Assembly: GCA_947478315.1 (NCBI GenBank)
Contig: CANJWF010000072.1
Span: forward strand, 1-6,466
DNA from: Sphingobacteriaceae bacterium
Lineage (GTDB): Bacteria; Bacteroidota; Bacteroidia; Sphingobacteriales; Sphingobacteriaceae
Reading direction: 5' to 3'
Length of the DNA stretch: 6,466 nucleotides
The number at the start of each line of letters is the position of its first letter. The first letter of the stretch is position 1. Below are positions 1 to 6,092 of this stretch, piece by piece. The notes below the pieces were generated by a model, which searched no databases, was not told where the DNA came from, and saw only the letters and a list, made by a program, of their open reading frames with translations. A program made the position numbers and the translations under genes.

Positions 1-1140
1 CAGACAAACCACAAAAGTAACCACATTTAAAATCAATAAATCAGCCCAGTGAAACGCAATAGGAACAAAAGCAACATAATACGAATCTGTGTCCAAACCT
101 ACAAAATGCGTCCAATACTGTAATAGAGACAATGCTCCCCCAACCATATTACCCAACAACATTCCTATACCTATAATTTGGGCCGCATTATAGAGAAATA
201 TTTTTTGTATCATCCAATTATTCGCACCAAACGCTTTGAGTAAGCCAATCAAATGCGTTCGCTCCAATATCAATATTAACAAAGCCGAAATCATATTAAT
301 AACAGCCACTATCAACATCAGCACTAAAATAATTTCGGTATTAACATCCAATAAATTGAGCCATTCAAAAACATCTGGATACCATTCCTTAACTGAATAA
401 GCGCGTAACTCTTTCGGCAAACATTGATGTAGCTGTAGGGTTAGTTTATCTAACTGTTCAAAATCTTCGATACCTATTTCTAACCCACCCACCTCTTGAG
501 AAGAAGTATGCTCTAAATGACTAATTTGAGATAAATTACCAATAACAGTTCCTGTATTAGCAACCTCAAAACCCAATTCAAAAATACCTGCAATTTTTAA
601 CTTTCGTTTCTTAGGCGGATTTTGAATGAAATACATTAAAAAACTATCTCCAACATGCAAATGCAACACATCCGCAATTTTTTTCGATATCATTACTTCA
701 TTAGGCTCAGTAACCTTTGGCAAACAACCCTGAATTAGTAATTTAGAAAAACGAGCCCAATGAGCATGAACATCATAACCTTTAAAAACAACTCCCTCTA
801 CCTCATTACGAGTTTTAATTAAACCAGCCTTAGCAGCATATGCACTGATAGACAAGTGGGAAGACACCAAATTAATTTGCCGCCGTAAATCATCATCATA
901 AACAAATTTATTCTGTTCGTAGGCAGGAGAAAGCGCATATTTCACAACTTGAATATCTCCCGAAAAATTACGTGCTTTCTCCCTAATTTCTGTTTTAAAC
1001 CCCCGAATAACTGTCAAAGCCAAAATCATTACCGTCAACCCCAAAGCAATACCGCCCATAGCAACGTACACGATTAAACGAGAAAAAGTTCGATTAGACC
1101 GCGTAGATATTTTTTTAGCTATAAATAATTCAATGTTCAC
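1..1140 (-). CDS. ABC transporter permease, LolC/LolE/FtsX family (3' end cut by window edge)
   Basis: The minus-strand frame is open for 380 codons from a GTG at 1140 to base 1, with no stop inside the window; I translated it by hand. The protein begins VNIELFIAKKI. A first membrane segment lies at about residues 22-45, followed by an extracytoplasmic MacB-PCD-like domain (about 46-265), a second membrane segment (about 268-292), a cytoplasmic coupling stretch (ERTHLIGLLKAFGAN, 293-307), a third segment (about 317-342) and the start of a fourth (from about 366). This four-segment plan is that of LolC/LolE permeases, which with the ATPase LolD release lipoproteins from the inner membrane; the substrate here is inferred, not shown. 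Bacteroidota members are usually about 400-410 residues, so only some 20-30 C-terminal residues should be missing. GTG is chosen because an in-frame TAA lies seven codons upstream and the next in-frame ATG (residue 28) would cut into the first membrane segment. No ATPase gene is in view. Confidence 0.88.
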   Translation of the reverse strand, partial: MNIELFIAKKISTRSNRTFSRLIVYVAMGGIALGLTVMILALTVIRGFKTEIREKARNFSGDIQVVKYALSPAYEQNKFVYDDDLRRQINLVSSHLSISAYAAKAGLIKTRNEVEGVVFKGYDVHAHWARFSKLLIQGCLPKVTEPNEVMISKKIADVLHLHVGDSFLMYFIQNPPKKRKLKIAGIFELGFEVANTGTVIGNLSQISHLEHTSSQEVGGLEIGIEDFEQLDKLTLQLHQCLPKELRAYSVKEWYPDVFEWLNLLDVNTEIILVLMLIVAVINMISALLILILERTHLIGLLKAFGANNWMIQKIFLYNAAQIIGIGMLLGNMVGGALSLLQYWTHFVGLDTDSYYVAFVPIAFHWADLLILNVVTFVVCL

Positions 1141-1531
1141 AATCCATATTTTAAATAATTACGAACCATATACGCATGCTTACAAAACCGCCATGCGGAA
1201 TCTCTACACAAAGGAGCATGAAACCTGCGAAGCATCCATGAAGACCATTGAAAAATTCAATGCAACAGTATAAACAAACACTAACGGATAATTATATTCA
1301 AACAAAACGCCCTATAAATGACAGCTCTTATGAGCAACCAAAAACGTTTATATATTTAATTCGATAAATTGAACCCAACATTGCAAATTTCATGAAAAAA
1401 AACCAATTTATCCTACCAAGGTATCGCAACCTAAAAAATGAAATAAAAAACTTTTTGTTAAACCAAAAAATACCTCTAAATTCGCAGTCCGAACTCATTT
1501 CTTTTTTTAACAAAGAATAAAACAGCTAAAA
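1141..1531. other. Divergent intergenic region between the permease gene and rpsT
   Basis: This 391-base gap separates the minus-strand permease start from the plus-strand rpsT start. The right part (about 1380-1470) is roughly 24% GC and carries the rpsT promoter. The left part is different: bases 1181-1240 are 29 of 60 G or C (48%). There a plus-strand frame runs from ATG 1133 to TAA 1273 (46 codons), overlapping the permease start by eight bases. A second overlapping frame runs from ATG 1260 for 35 codons. I recognise neither product and do not call either as a gene. Small inverted repeats are visible: CGCATG at 1173-1178 against CATGCG at 1192-1197, and CATTGAA/TTCAATG at 1246-1262 around three A. 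No tRNA is visible, and I could not place a convincing promoter for the permease. Confidence 0.6.
1454..1484 (+). promoter_or_regulatory. rpsT promoter, Bacteroidota primary-sigma type
   Basis: TTTG at 1454-1457 (the -33 element) is followed by exactly 19 bases and then TAAATTCG at 1477-1484, which matches the Bacteroidota -7 consensus TAnnTTTG at all but one specified position. Transcription would start near 1490, giving a leader of about 40 bases before the rpsT ATG. The leader could fold a weak A/U hairpin (TTCTTT 1499-1504 with AAAGAA 1512-1517). The start site is inferred from spacing only. Confidence 0.65.
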
Positions 1532-1786
1532 ATGGCAAATCATAAATCCGCATTAAAAAGAATACGATCCAGTGCAACACGCAGATTGCGTAACCGCTAC
1601 CAAGCAAAAACCACTCGTAATTTAGTTAAAAAATTACGCCAAACGACTGCAAAATCAGAAGCATTACCTCTTTTATCGAAAGTATCATCCATGTTAGACC
1701 GTTTAGCGAAACGCAATGTGATACATAAAAACAAGGCATCTAACAATAAAGCTAAGTTGGCAAAATACGTTAACAAGCTTAGCTAA
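1532..1786 (+). CDS. rpsT: 30S ribosomal protein S20 (bS20)
   Basis: The 84-residue, strongly basic product starts MANHKSALKRIRSSATRR and contains the NVIHKNKASNNKAKLAKYVNKL ending typical of bS20 (residues about 63-83). bS20 is a three-helix primary-binding protein at the base of the 30S subunit that binds 16S rRNA early in assembly. Length is normal for the family. The ATG at 1532 is preceded by A-rich sequence (GCTAAAA) with no Shine-Dalgarno motif, as is usual in Bacteroidota. The gene has its own promoter at 1454-1484 and ends 30 bases before a strong intrinsic terminator, so it appears to be a single-gene transcription unit. Several conserved positions (MANHKS start, the LAKRNVIHKNKA block) make the assignment secure. 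Confidence 0.98.
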   Translation: MANHKSALKRIRSSATRRLRNRYQAKTTRNLVKKLRQTTAKSEALPLLSKVSSMLDRLAKRNVIHKNKASNNKAKLAKYVNKLS

Positions 1787-1815
1787 ATCAATTCGCATTA
1801 ACGTGCTAAATCAAC

Positions 1816-1854
1816 AAAAAAAGAGGCTGTCTCAAAAAGACAGCCTCTTTTTTA
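1816..1854 (+). terminator. Strong intrinsic terminator after rpsT
   Basis: A perfect 16-base-pair stem is formed by 1817-1832 and 1838-1853, with a five-base loop CAAAA at 1833-1837. The core is GAGGCTGTCT/AGACAGCCTC, flanked by an A run on the 5' side and a T run on the 3' side. The A and T runs are symmetrical, so the element should also stop transcription coming from the opposite strand. It separates rpsT from radC. Confidence 0.93.
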
Positions 1855-1934
1855 TTAAAACATTCTTAACTTTAAAAACTCACACACCTTAAAATAATAG
1901 TAGCTATCGACCAACACTTTTCGATAAAAATTAC

Positions 1935-2633
1935 ATGAACCAAGGCAACAACAAAATAACCATTAAAGATTGGGCAGAAGAAGACAGACCAAGAGAAAAG
2001 CTGCAATTACATGGCCGCAGAGTGTTGAGCGATGCAGAACTAATAGCCATTTTAATAGGATCTGGTAATAAAACCGAAACCGCTGTCGAATTAAGCAAAC
2101 GAATTTTAAATCAATACAATAACGATTTAGATTTATTAAGCAAAGCCTCCATTGAAGATTTTTTACATTTTAATGGAATAGGAGAAGCCAAAGCAATATC
2201 CATTATCGCTGCCCTAGAATTAGGGAGACGAAAAAAAAACATTAACCATACTAACATAACGACCATACAATCTAGCCACGACGTTTACCTTTACCTATTA
2301 CCCTATTTAATCGATTTACAACATGAAGAATTTTGGATACTCCTCCTAGACCGAGGCAATCGCATTAAAAGCAAAGAATTAATTAGTAAAGGAGGGGTTT
2401 CTCAAACCATTGCTGACCCTAAAATAATCTTCAAAACAGCTTTACAAAAAAATGCCTGCTCCATTATTTTAGCACACAACCATCCCTCAGGAAACCTACA
2501 ACCAAGTCCTGCAGATTTAAATTTAACACGACAACTACAGGCTGCTGGAAATCTACTGGAAATTTTTATAATGGACCATATTATCCTTACAGACAAAGGA
2601 TATTTCAGTTTTAAAGATGATGGAATTTTATAA
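1935..2633 (+). CDS. radC: RadC family protein (UPF0758), JAMM-motif
   Basis: The 232-residue product has the standard two-part RadC layout. An N-terminal helical region begins IKDWAEEDRPREKL and carries a helix-hairpin-helix-like segment (FNGIGEAKA, residues 79-87). A C-terminal JAB/MPN-type domain carries the metal-site motif HNHPSG at 181-186 followed by D194 (H-x-H-x10-D, the JAMM signature); E131/E132 precede it in the expected strand. All expected metal ligands are present, so the protein looks intact. Despite the name, a direct role in DNA repair has been disputed for the family and its substrate is not established. The length is typical. The ATG at 1935 is the only sensible start, giving a normal N-terminus. 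The gene lies downstream of the rpsT terminator, so it needs its own promoter; I found no convincing -33/-7 pair. It is an ordinary chromosomal copy with no sign of transfer. Confidence 0.95.
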   Translation: MNQGNNKITIKDWAEEDRPREKLQLHGRRVLSDAELIAILIGSGNKTETAVELSKRILNQYNNDLDLLSKASIEDFLHFNGIGEAKAISIIAALELGRRKKNINHTNITTIQSSHDVYLYLLPYLIDLQHEEFWILLLDRGNRIKSKELISKGGVSQTIADPKIIFKTALQKNACSIILAHNHPSGNLQPSPADLNLTRQLQAAGNLLEIFIMDHIILTDKGYFSFKDDGIL

Positions 2634-2751
2634 AAAACAAATTGCAAATTGAGTTCATCAAAGCATTTAAAAAGGCTTTGTCATAAATTAACTACCTTTA
2701 TGACCTCAAAAACATATCGATAATAACCCTTATTGCAACCTATTAATTCAC

Positions 2752-5145
2752 ATGATAATATCTTACAACTGGCTCAAAGAATATATTAATCCTAAAGTTA
2801 GCCCCGAAGAACTTTCAACCATATTAACCGATATCGGTTTAGAAGTAGAACACAGCGAAAAAATAGAAAGCGTACGCGGAGGTCTCAAAGATTTAATTGT
2901 AGGGCAGGTAATAACGTGCACACAACACCCCAACGCAGACCGCTTACGTTTAACGCAAGTAGATACCGGAAACGGGAACCTACTTTCCATAGTTTGCGGA
3001 GCACCTAATGTAGCAATAGGACAAAAAGTTGTCGTAGCACCAATAGATAGCACCATTTATCCTACACAAAGCGAACCATTTAAAATAAAAAAAGCAAAAA
3101 TAAGAGGCGAACTATCCGAAGGAATGATTTGCGCAGAGGATGAAATTGGACTAGGTAACTCACACGAAGGAGTAATGGTATTACCCGATGAAGTTCCCAT
3201 CGGAACCTTAGCATCTACTTACTTCAACATAGAATCAGACCTTATTTTTGAAATAGGACTTACACCAAACCGGTCAGATGCCGCCTCACACCTCGGCGTA
3301 GCTAGAGATTTATCGGCTTATTTCAAAATACCTATCGAATGCCCCAACGTTGACTTACCCTCAGCCATCACGAACACCCCATCCATTAAAACCACTATTG
3401 AAAATAACGAAGCCTGTCCACGTTACAGTAATGTATTCATTGAAGGCGTAAGCGTTCAAGAATCACCGCAATGGCTTAAAAATAAATTAAAAGCCATTGG
3501 AATAAAACCCATCAATAACATTGTAGACATTACCAATTTTATATTACACGATATTGGACAACCTCTACATGCTTTCGATGCAGATTTAATAGAAGGCAAA
3601 CAAATTATTGTTAAAACCTGCCCCGAAGGAACTCCATTTATGACGCTAGATAACATAGAGAGAAAACTATCCGCAAGCGACCTCATGATTTGTGATGCAC
3701 AAAAACCAATCGCTATGGCAGGTATATTAGGTGGATTACATTCAGGCATCAGCACCAACACCAAAAATATTTTCATAGAAAGTGCCTATTTTAACCCTGT
3801 TTGGATACGAAAAACAAGCAAAAAACATGGTATAAAAACAGATGCCTCTTTTCGATTCGAAAGAGGAACAGACCCTAACATGCCGGAAATAGCTTTAAAA
3901 AAAGCCATCAAAATGCTCCTAAGTGTAGCCGGAGGACAAATTCAATCTCCTATTCAAGATATATATCCCAAACCCATATCCCCAACCATATTTAGCATCC
4001 GTTATAAAAACATTCATCGGCTCATTGGAAAAGAAATACCGACGGAAGAGATAAAATCTATTCTATTACATTTAGGCATTGAAATTATTGCAGAAACTGC
4101 CAATACGTTGCAGTTATCCGTCCCTCCATTTAAAGTAGATGTAACCCGTGAATGCGATATAATAGAGGAAATTTTAAGAATACATGGCTTAAATCGCGTA
4201 GACATACCCCAACAGTTCAAAATAGCAATTAACCTCGCACAAAAACCAAATCCAGAAACCATACAAAACAATATCGCCGATTTACTTTGTAATAATGGGT
4301 ACTACGAAATCTTAACCAATTCACTAACAAAGTCAACCTATCATGATACTACTACGGTGAAGATTGTAAACCCATTGAGTGCAGATTTGGATGCTATGCG
4401 ACAAAATTTATTATTTTCAGGATTGGAAGTAATTCGTTACAACCTAAACCATAAAAACAACCATCTAAAATTATACGAATTCGGAAAAACATATCAAATC
4501 GAAGAAAAACAGTATATCGAAAAAAGACAACTATCTATTTTCATCTGTGGACAAAAACTTTCAGAACAATGGAATCACCGACAAGAAGAAGTAAATTATT
4601 TTACGCTAAAAGGTGCAGTTTCTGCAATTTTAAAACGATTAGGACTATCGTCATTCACTAGCGAGAACACGAAAAATATTTTTTTCGAGGAAGGTTTATC
4701 TTGTTCAATTAACAAAAAAATAATCGTAGAATTTGGTCTCGTTGCTTCAGAAAAATTAAAATTGTTCGGTATCGAACAAGCCGTTTACCACGCCTCATTT
4801 AACTGGGAAGAAATACTAGACCTACTCAAAACACAACCAATACATTTTCAAGAGCTCAATAAATATCCATCGGTAAGGAGAGACTTATCCGTCTTAATAG
4901 ACAGAGAAACCAACTTTGACCAATTAAAAAATATAACGTTACAATGCGGCAAAAATATACTTAAAGATGTTCAAATTTTCGATGTTTACCAAGGAGACAA
5001 ATTGCCAACGGGAAAAAAATCTTATGCAATAAGCCTTACTTTCCAAGATTCAGAAGGTACTTTAACAGACAAAACCATTGACAACATCATGGCCAACATC
5101 ATTGCCAATTTAACAGAAAAAGCAAAAATTGAATTACGTTCATGA
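2752..5145 (+). CDS. pheT: Phenylalanyl-tRNA synthetase beta subunit
   Basis: The 797-residue product is a complete PheT, the beta chain of the alpha2-beta2 enzyme that charges tRNA-Phe in the cytoplasm. In order I see: the N-terminal segment MIISYNWLKEYI; an EMAP-type tRNA-binding domain (about 40-155) with HPNADRL at 59-65 and VCGAPNV at 81-87; a B3/B4 editing domain (about 215-385) with FRFERGTDP at 367-375; a B5 domain (about 405-480) ending in PPFKVDVTRECDIIEEI; a catalytic-like core (about 485-690) with NPLSADLDAMRQNLL at 540-554; and an FDX-ACB anticodon-binding domain (about 703-797) starting YPSVRRDLSV. LTPNRSDAASHLGVARDL at 170-187 is also characteristic. Length is normal. The alpha-subunit gene pheS is not in the window, so the two are not adjacent here. 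The start has no Shine-Dalgarno motif. The stop codon overlaps the start of the next gene by four bases (ATGA), which suggests translational coupling. Confidence 0.98.
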   Translation: MIISYNWLKEYINPKVSPEELSTILTDIGLEVEHSEKIESVRGGLKDLIVGQVITCTQHPNADRLRLTQVDTGNGNLLSIVCGAPNVAIGQKVVVAPIDSTIYPTQSEPFKIKKAKIRGELSEGMICAEDEIGLGNSHEGVMVLPDEVPIGTLASTYFNIESDLIFEIGLTPNRSDAASHLGVARDLSAYFKIPIECPNVDLPSAITNTPSIKTTIENNEACPRYSNVFIEGVSVQESPQWLKNKLKAIGIKPINNIVDITNFILHDIGQPLHAFDADLIEGKQIIVKTCPEGTPFMTLDNIERKLSASDLMICDAQKPIAMAGILGGLHSGISTNTKNIFIESAYFNPVWIRKTSKKHGIKTDASFRFERGTDPNMPEIALKKAIKMLLSVAGGQIQSPIQDIYPKPISPTIFSIRYKNIHRLIGKEIPTEEIKSILLHLGIEIIAETANTLQLSVPPFKVDVTRECDIIEEILRIHGLNRVDIPQQFKIAINLAQKPNPETIQNNIADLLCNNGYYEILTNSLTKSTYHDTTTVKIVNPLSADLDAMRQNLLFSGLEVIRYNLNHKNNHLKLYEFGKTYQIEEKQYIEKRQLSIFICGQKLSEQWNHRQEEVNYFTLKGAVSAILKRLGLSSFTSENTKNIFFEEGLSCSINKKIIVEFGLVASEKLKLFGIEQAVYHASFNWEEILDLLKTQPIHFQELNKYPSVRRDLSVLIDRETNFDQLKNITLQCGKNILKDVQIFDVYQGDKLPTGKKSYAISLTFQDSEGTLTDKTIDNIMANIIANLTEKAKIELRS

Positions 5146-5453
5146 ATAACGACGCAATAAATATTCAAGCAGAACAGCTTTCGAAAATAACGGCAAAAAC
5201 CAAAGAAGTGATTGCGTATTGTCAACAACTACAACAAGAAGTAGCCGAACTTTCGAAAACTAACGAAACTTTACAACAAACTATAAAGCTGTTAAAAATC
5301 GAAAACAACACGTTAGAAGAACAGTTCAATGCAAAACAATTGGCTCAAACCTTACATGAACCAACAAGTGACGAAAAAATGCTTGACATGAAGAAAAAAA
5401 TTAACGAACTTGTGACCGAAATAGATAAGTGCGTAGTATTACTAAAGAAATAG
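5142..5453 (+). CDS. Small leucine-zipper-like coiled-coil protein between pheT and zapA
   Basis: The 103-residue product has no domain of known function that I recognise. Leucines fall at residues 30, 37, 44, 51 and 58, exactly seven apart (V23 extends the series). The partner core positions are V34, N41, I48, N55 and F62, so this is a regular heptad coiled coil with asparagines buried at two turns, a pattern that in zippers favours parallel dimers. A polar break (about 65-82) precedes a C-terminal helix, MKKKINELVTEIDKCVVLL. From memory, small proteins with this type of ending (KIN.LV.EID.C...L) recur upstream of zapA in Bacteroidota. No signal peptide or membrane segment is seen, so it should be cytoplasmic. 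It overlaps pheT by four bases and lies 39 bases before zapA, in the same apparent operon. A ZapB-like partner of ZapA is a plausible role by size, coiled coil and position, but this is inference. Confidence 0.85.
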   Translation: MNNDAINIQAEQLSKITAKTKEVIAYCQQLQQEVAELSKTNETLQQTIKLLKIENNTLEEQFNAKQLAQTLHEPTSDEKMLDMKKKINELVTEIDKCVVLLKK

Positions 5454-5492
5454 TGTTAAATAACTAACAGTGAATAAGAACTCTTAAAGTTT

Positions 5493-5792
5493 ATGGGAGA
5501 AATTTCCATAAAAATAAATATAGCAGACCGCATTTATCCCTTAAGGATTAAGGTAGGAGAAGAAGAGATTGTACGAAAAGCAGCCAAACTCATCGGTGAA
5601 CGTTTGAAAGAATATCAAGAAAATTACGATGTTCGTGATAAGTTGGACCTTTTATCGATGTGTGCATTACATTATGCAACTAATGCAATAAAGTCTGAGA
5701 ACCACTTTTCACAAGTAGATGATGTATTAGACGAAAAAATACATGAATTAGATGCTGTTCTCAACGATTTTCTTTCAACATCAAAACCATAA
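5493..5792 (+). CDS. zapA: Cell division protein ZapA
   Basis: The 99-residue product matches the ZapA family: an N-terminal beta-strand segment (EISIKINIADRIYPLRI, residues 3-19), helix EEEIVRKAAKLIGERLKEY (about 23-41), and a long C-terminal helix from about residue 48 to 94 (DKLDLLSMCALHYATNAI onward) that forms the coiled-coil tail. ZapA binds FtsZ at mid-cell, cross-linking protofilaments and stabilising the Z ring. Length is typical. The start at 5493 sits after a 39-base gap without a visible promoter or terminator, so it is probably co-transcribed with pheT and the coiled-coil gene. There is no Shine-Dalgarno motif. Downstream lies the predicted 6S RNA in the same orientation, an arrangement also known around zapA in gammaproteobacteria. 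Confidence 0.93.
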   Translation: MGEISIKINIADRIYPLRIKVGEEEIVRKAAKLIGERLKEYQENYDVRDKLDLLSMCALHYATNAIKSENHFSQVDDVLDEKIHELDAVLNDFLSTSKP

Positions 5793-5801
5793 AATAAGAG
5801 G

Positions 5802-5831
5802 TTTGTTCTTTTATATCAGAGAGTATTCATT
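5802..5831 (+). promoter_or_regulatory. Possible weak promoter for the 6S RNA
   Basis: TTTG at 5802-5805 is followed after 18 bases by TATTCATT at 5824-5831. The -33 element is exact and the spacing is close to the usual 19. The -7 element keeps only the TA and one of the final four consensus positions. It would place the RNA start near 5836-5840, just ahead of the predicted closing stem, which is the main reason to list it. Processing from zapA read-through is an alternative. Confidence 0.3.
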
Positions 5832-5837
5832 AATCTA

Positions 5838-6011
5838 AAAATTTAACCGCAGTTTAAATTTTCGGGTTTCACTATTAGGAACTTAACAAATTAATACAAG
5901 AGGTAAATAAAGACGATATTCCATGTGTCTATCGCCACAACTCTTAATCATGATTCGTCGTTTAAAGTTTTCCTAATATTAGAGATTCGGGGATTTTTCT
6001 GCGGTTTTTTT
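5838..6011 (+). ncRNA. ssrS: 6S RNA (predicted from structure and position)
   Basis: This is a long, mostly double-stranded rod that can be traced by hand. A closing stem pairs AACCGCAG (5845-5852) with CTGCGGTT (5999-6006), followed by seven T (6005-6011). Inside it, TATTAGGAA (5873-5881) pairs with TTCCTAATA (5970-5978) and the helix continues with bulges through ACTTAA/TTAAAGT. Then comes a large asymmetric bubble (about 5887-5897 against 5946-5961), an upper stem AAGAG (5898-5902) with CTCTT (5941-5945), and an apical CGATA/TATCG helix (5914-5918, 5930-5934). A closing stem, central bubble and apical arm in about 170 bases is the architecture of 6S RNA, which mimics an open promoter and sequesters housekeeping RNA polymerase. 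The position downstream of zapA supports this. The exact 5' end is uncertain by about ten bases. I see no coding frame here. Confidence 0.8.
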
Positions 6012-6092
6012 GTTAAAATACACACAATTACATAACTATATCCGATACATTAAATAACACAAATTATCCATTAATTCTATAAAATCAATCAC

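Noticed and set aside
1263..1302. Minus-strand TACTGTTG with upstream TTTG as a permease promoter
   Set aside because: The -7 element has one mismatch but the spacer is 28 bases, too long for this promoter class.
1328..1513. Minus-strand 61-codon open frame in the gap before rpsT
   Set aside because: It is an A/T-rich frame with a F/K/I/R-heavy product and no recognisable domain, and it lies across the rpsT promoter. I treat it as chance.
1935..2633. radC as a marker of a mobile or defence island
   Set aside because: RadC-like genes often occur in such islands, but this one sits between rpsT and pheT with matching base composition and no integrase, repeats or defence genes nearby.
2659..2680. 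CAAAGC/GCTTTG inverted repeat in the radC-pheT gap as a terminator
   Set aside because: The stem is only six pairs around a ten-base loop and is not followed by a T run, so it does not look like an intrinsic terminator.
2677..2700. TTTG (2677-2680) and TACCTTTA (2693-2700) as a pheT promoter
   Set aside because: The -7-like match is good but the spacer is 12 bases, well short of the usual 19. No other pair in the 118-base gap fits.
2763..5228. Minus-strand open frames inside pheT and the following gene
   Set aside because: They lie opposite pheT and the small gene after it, both of which have clear family or structural features, and their products resemble nothing known. They are shadows of the plus-strand coding frames.
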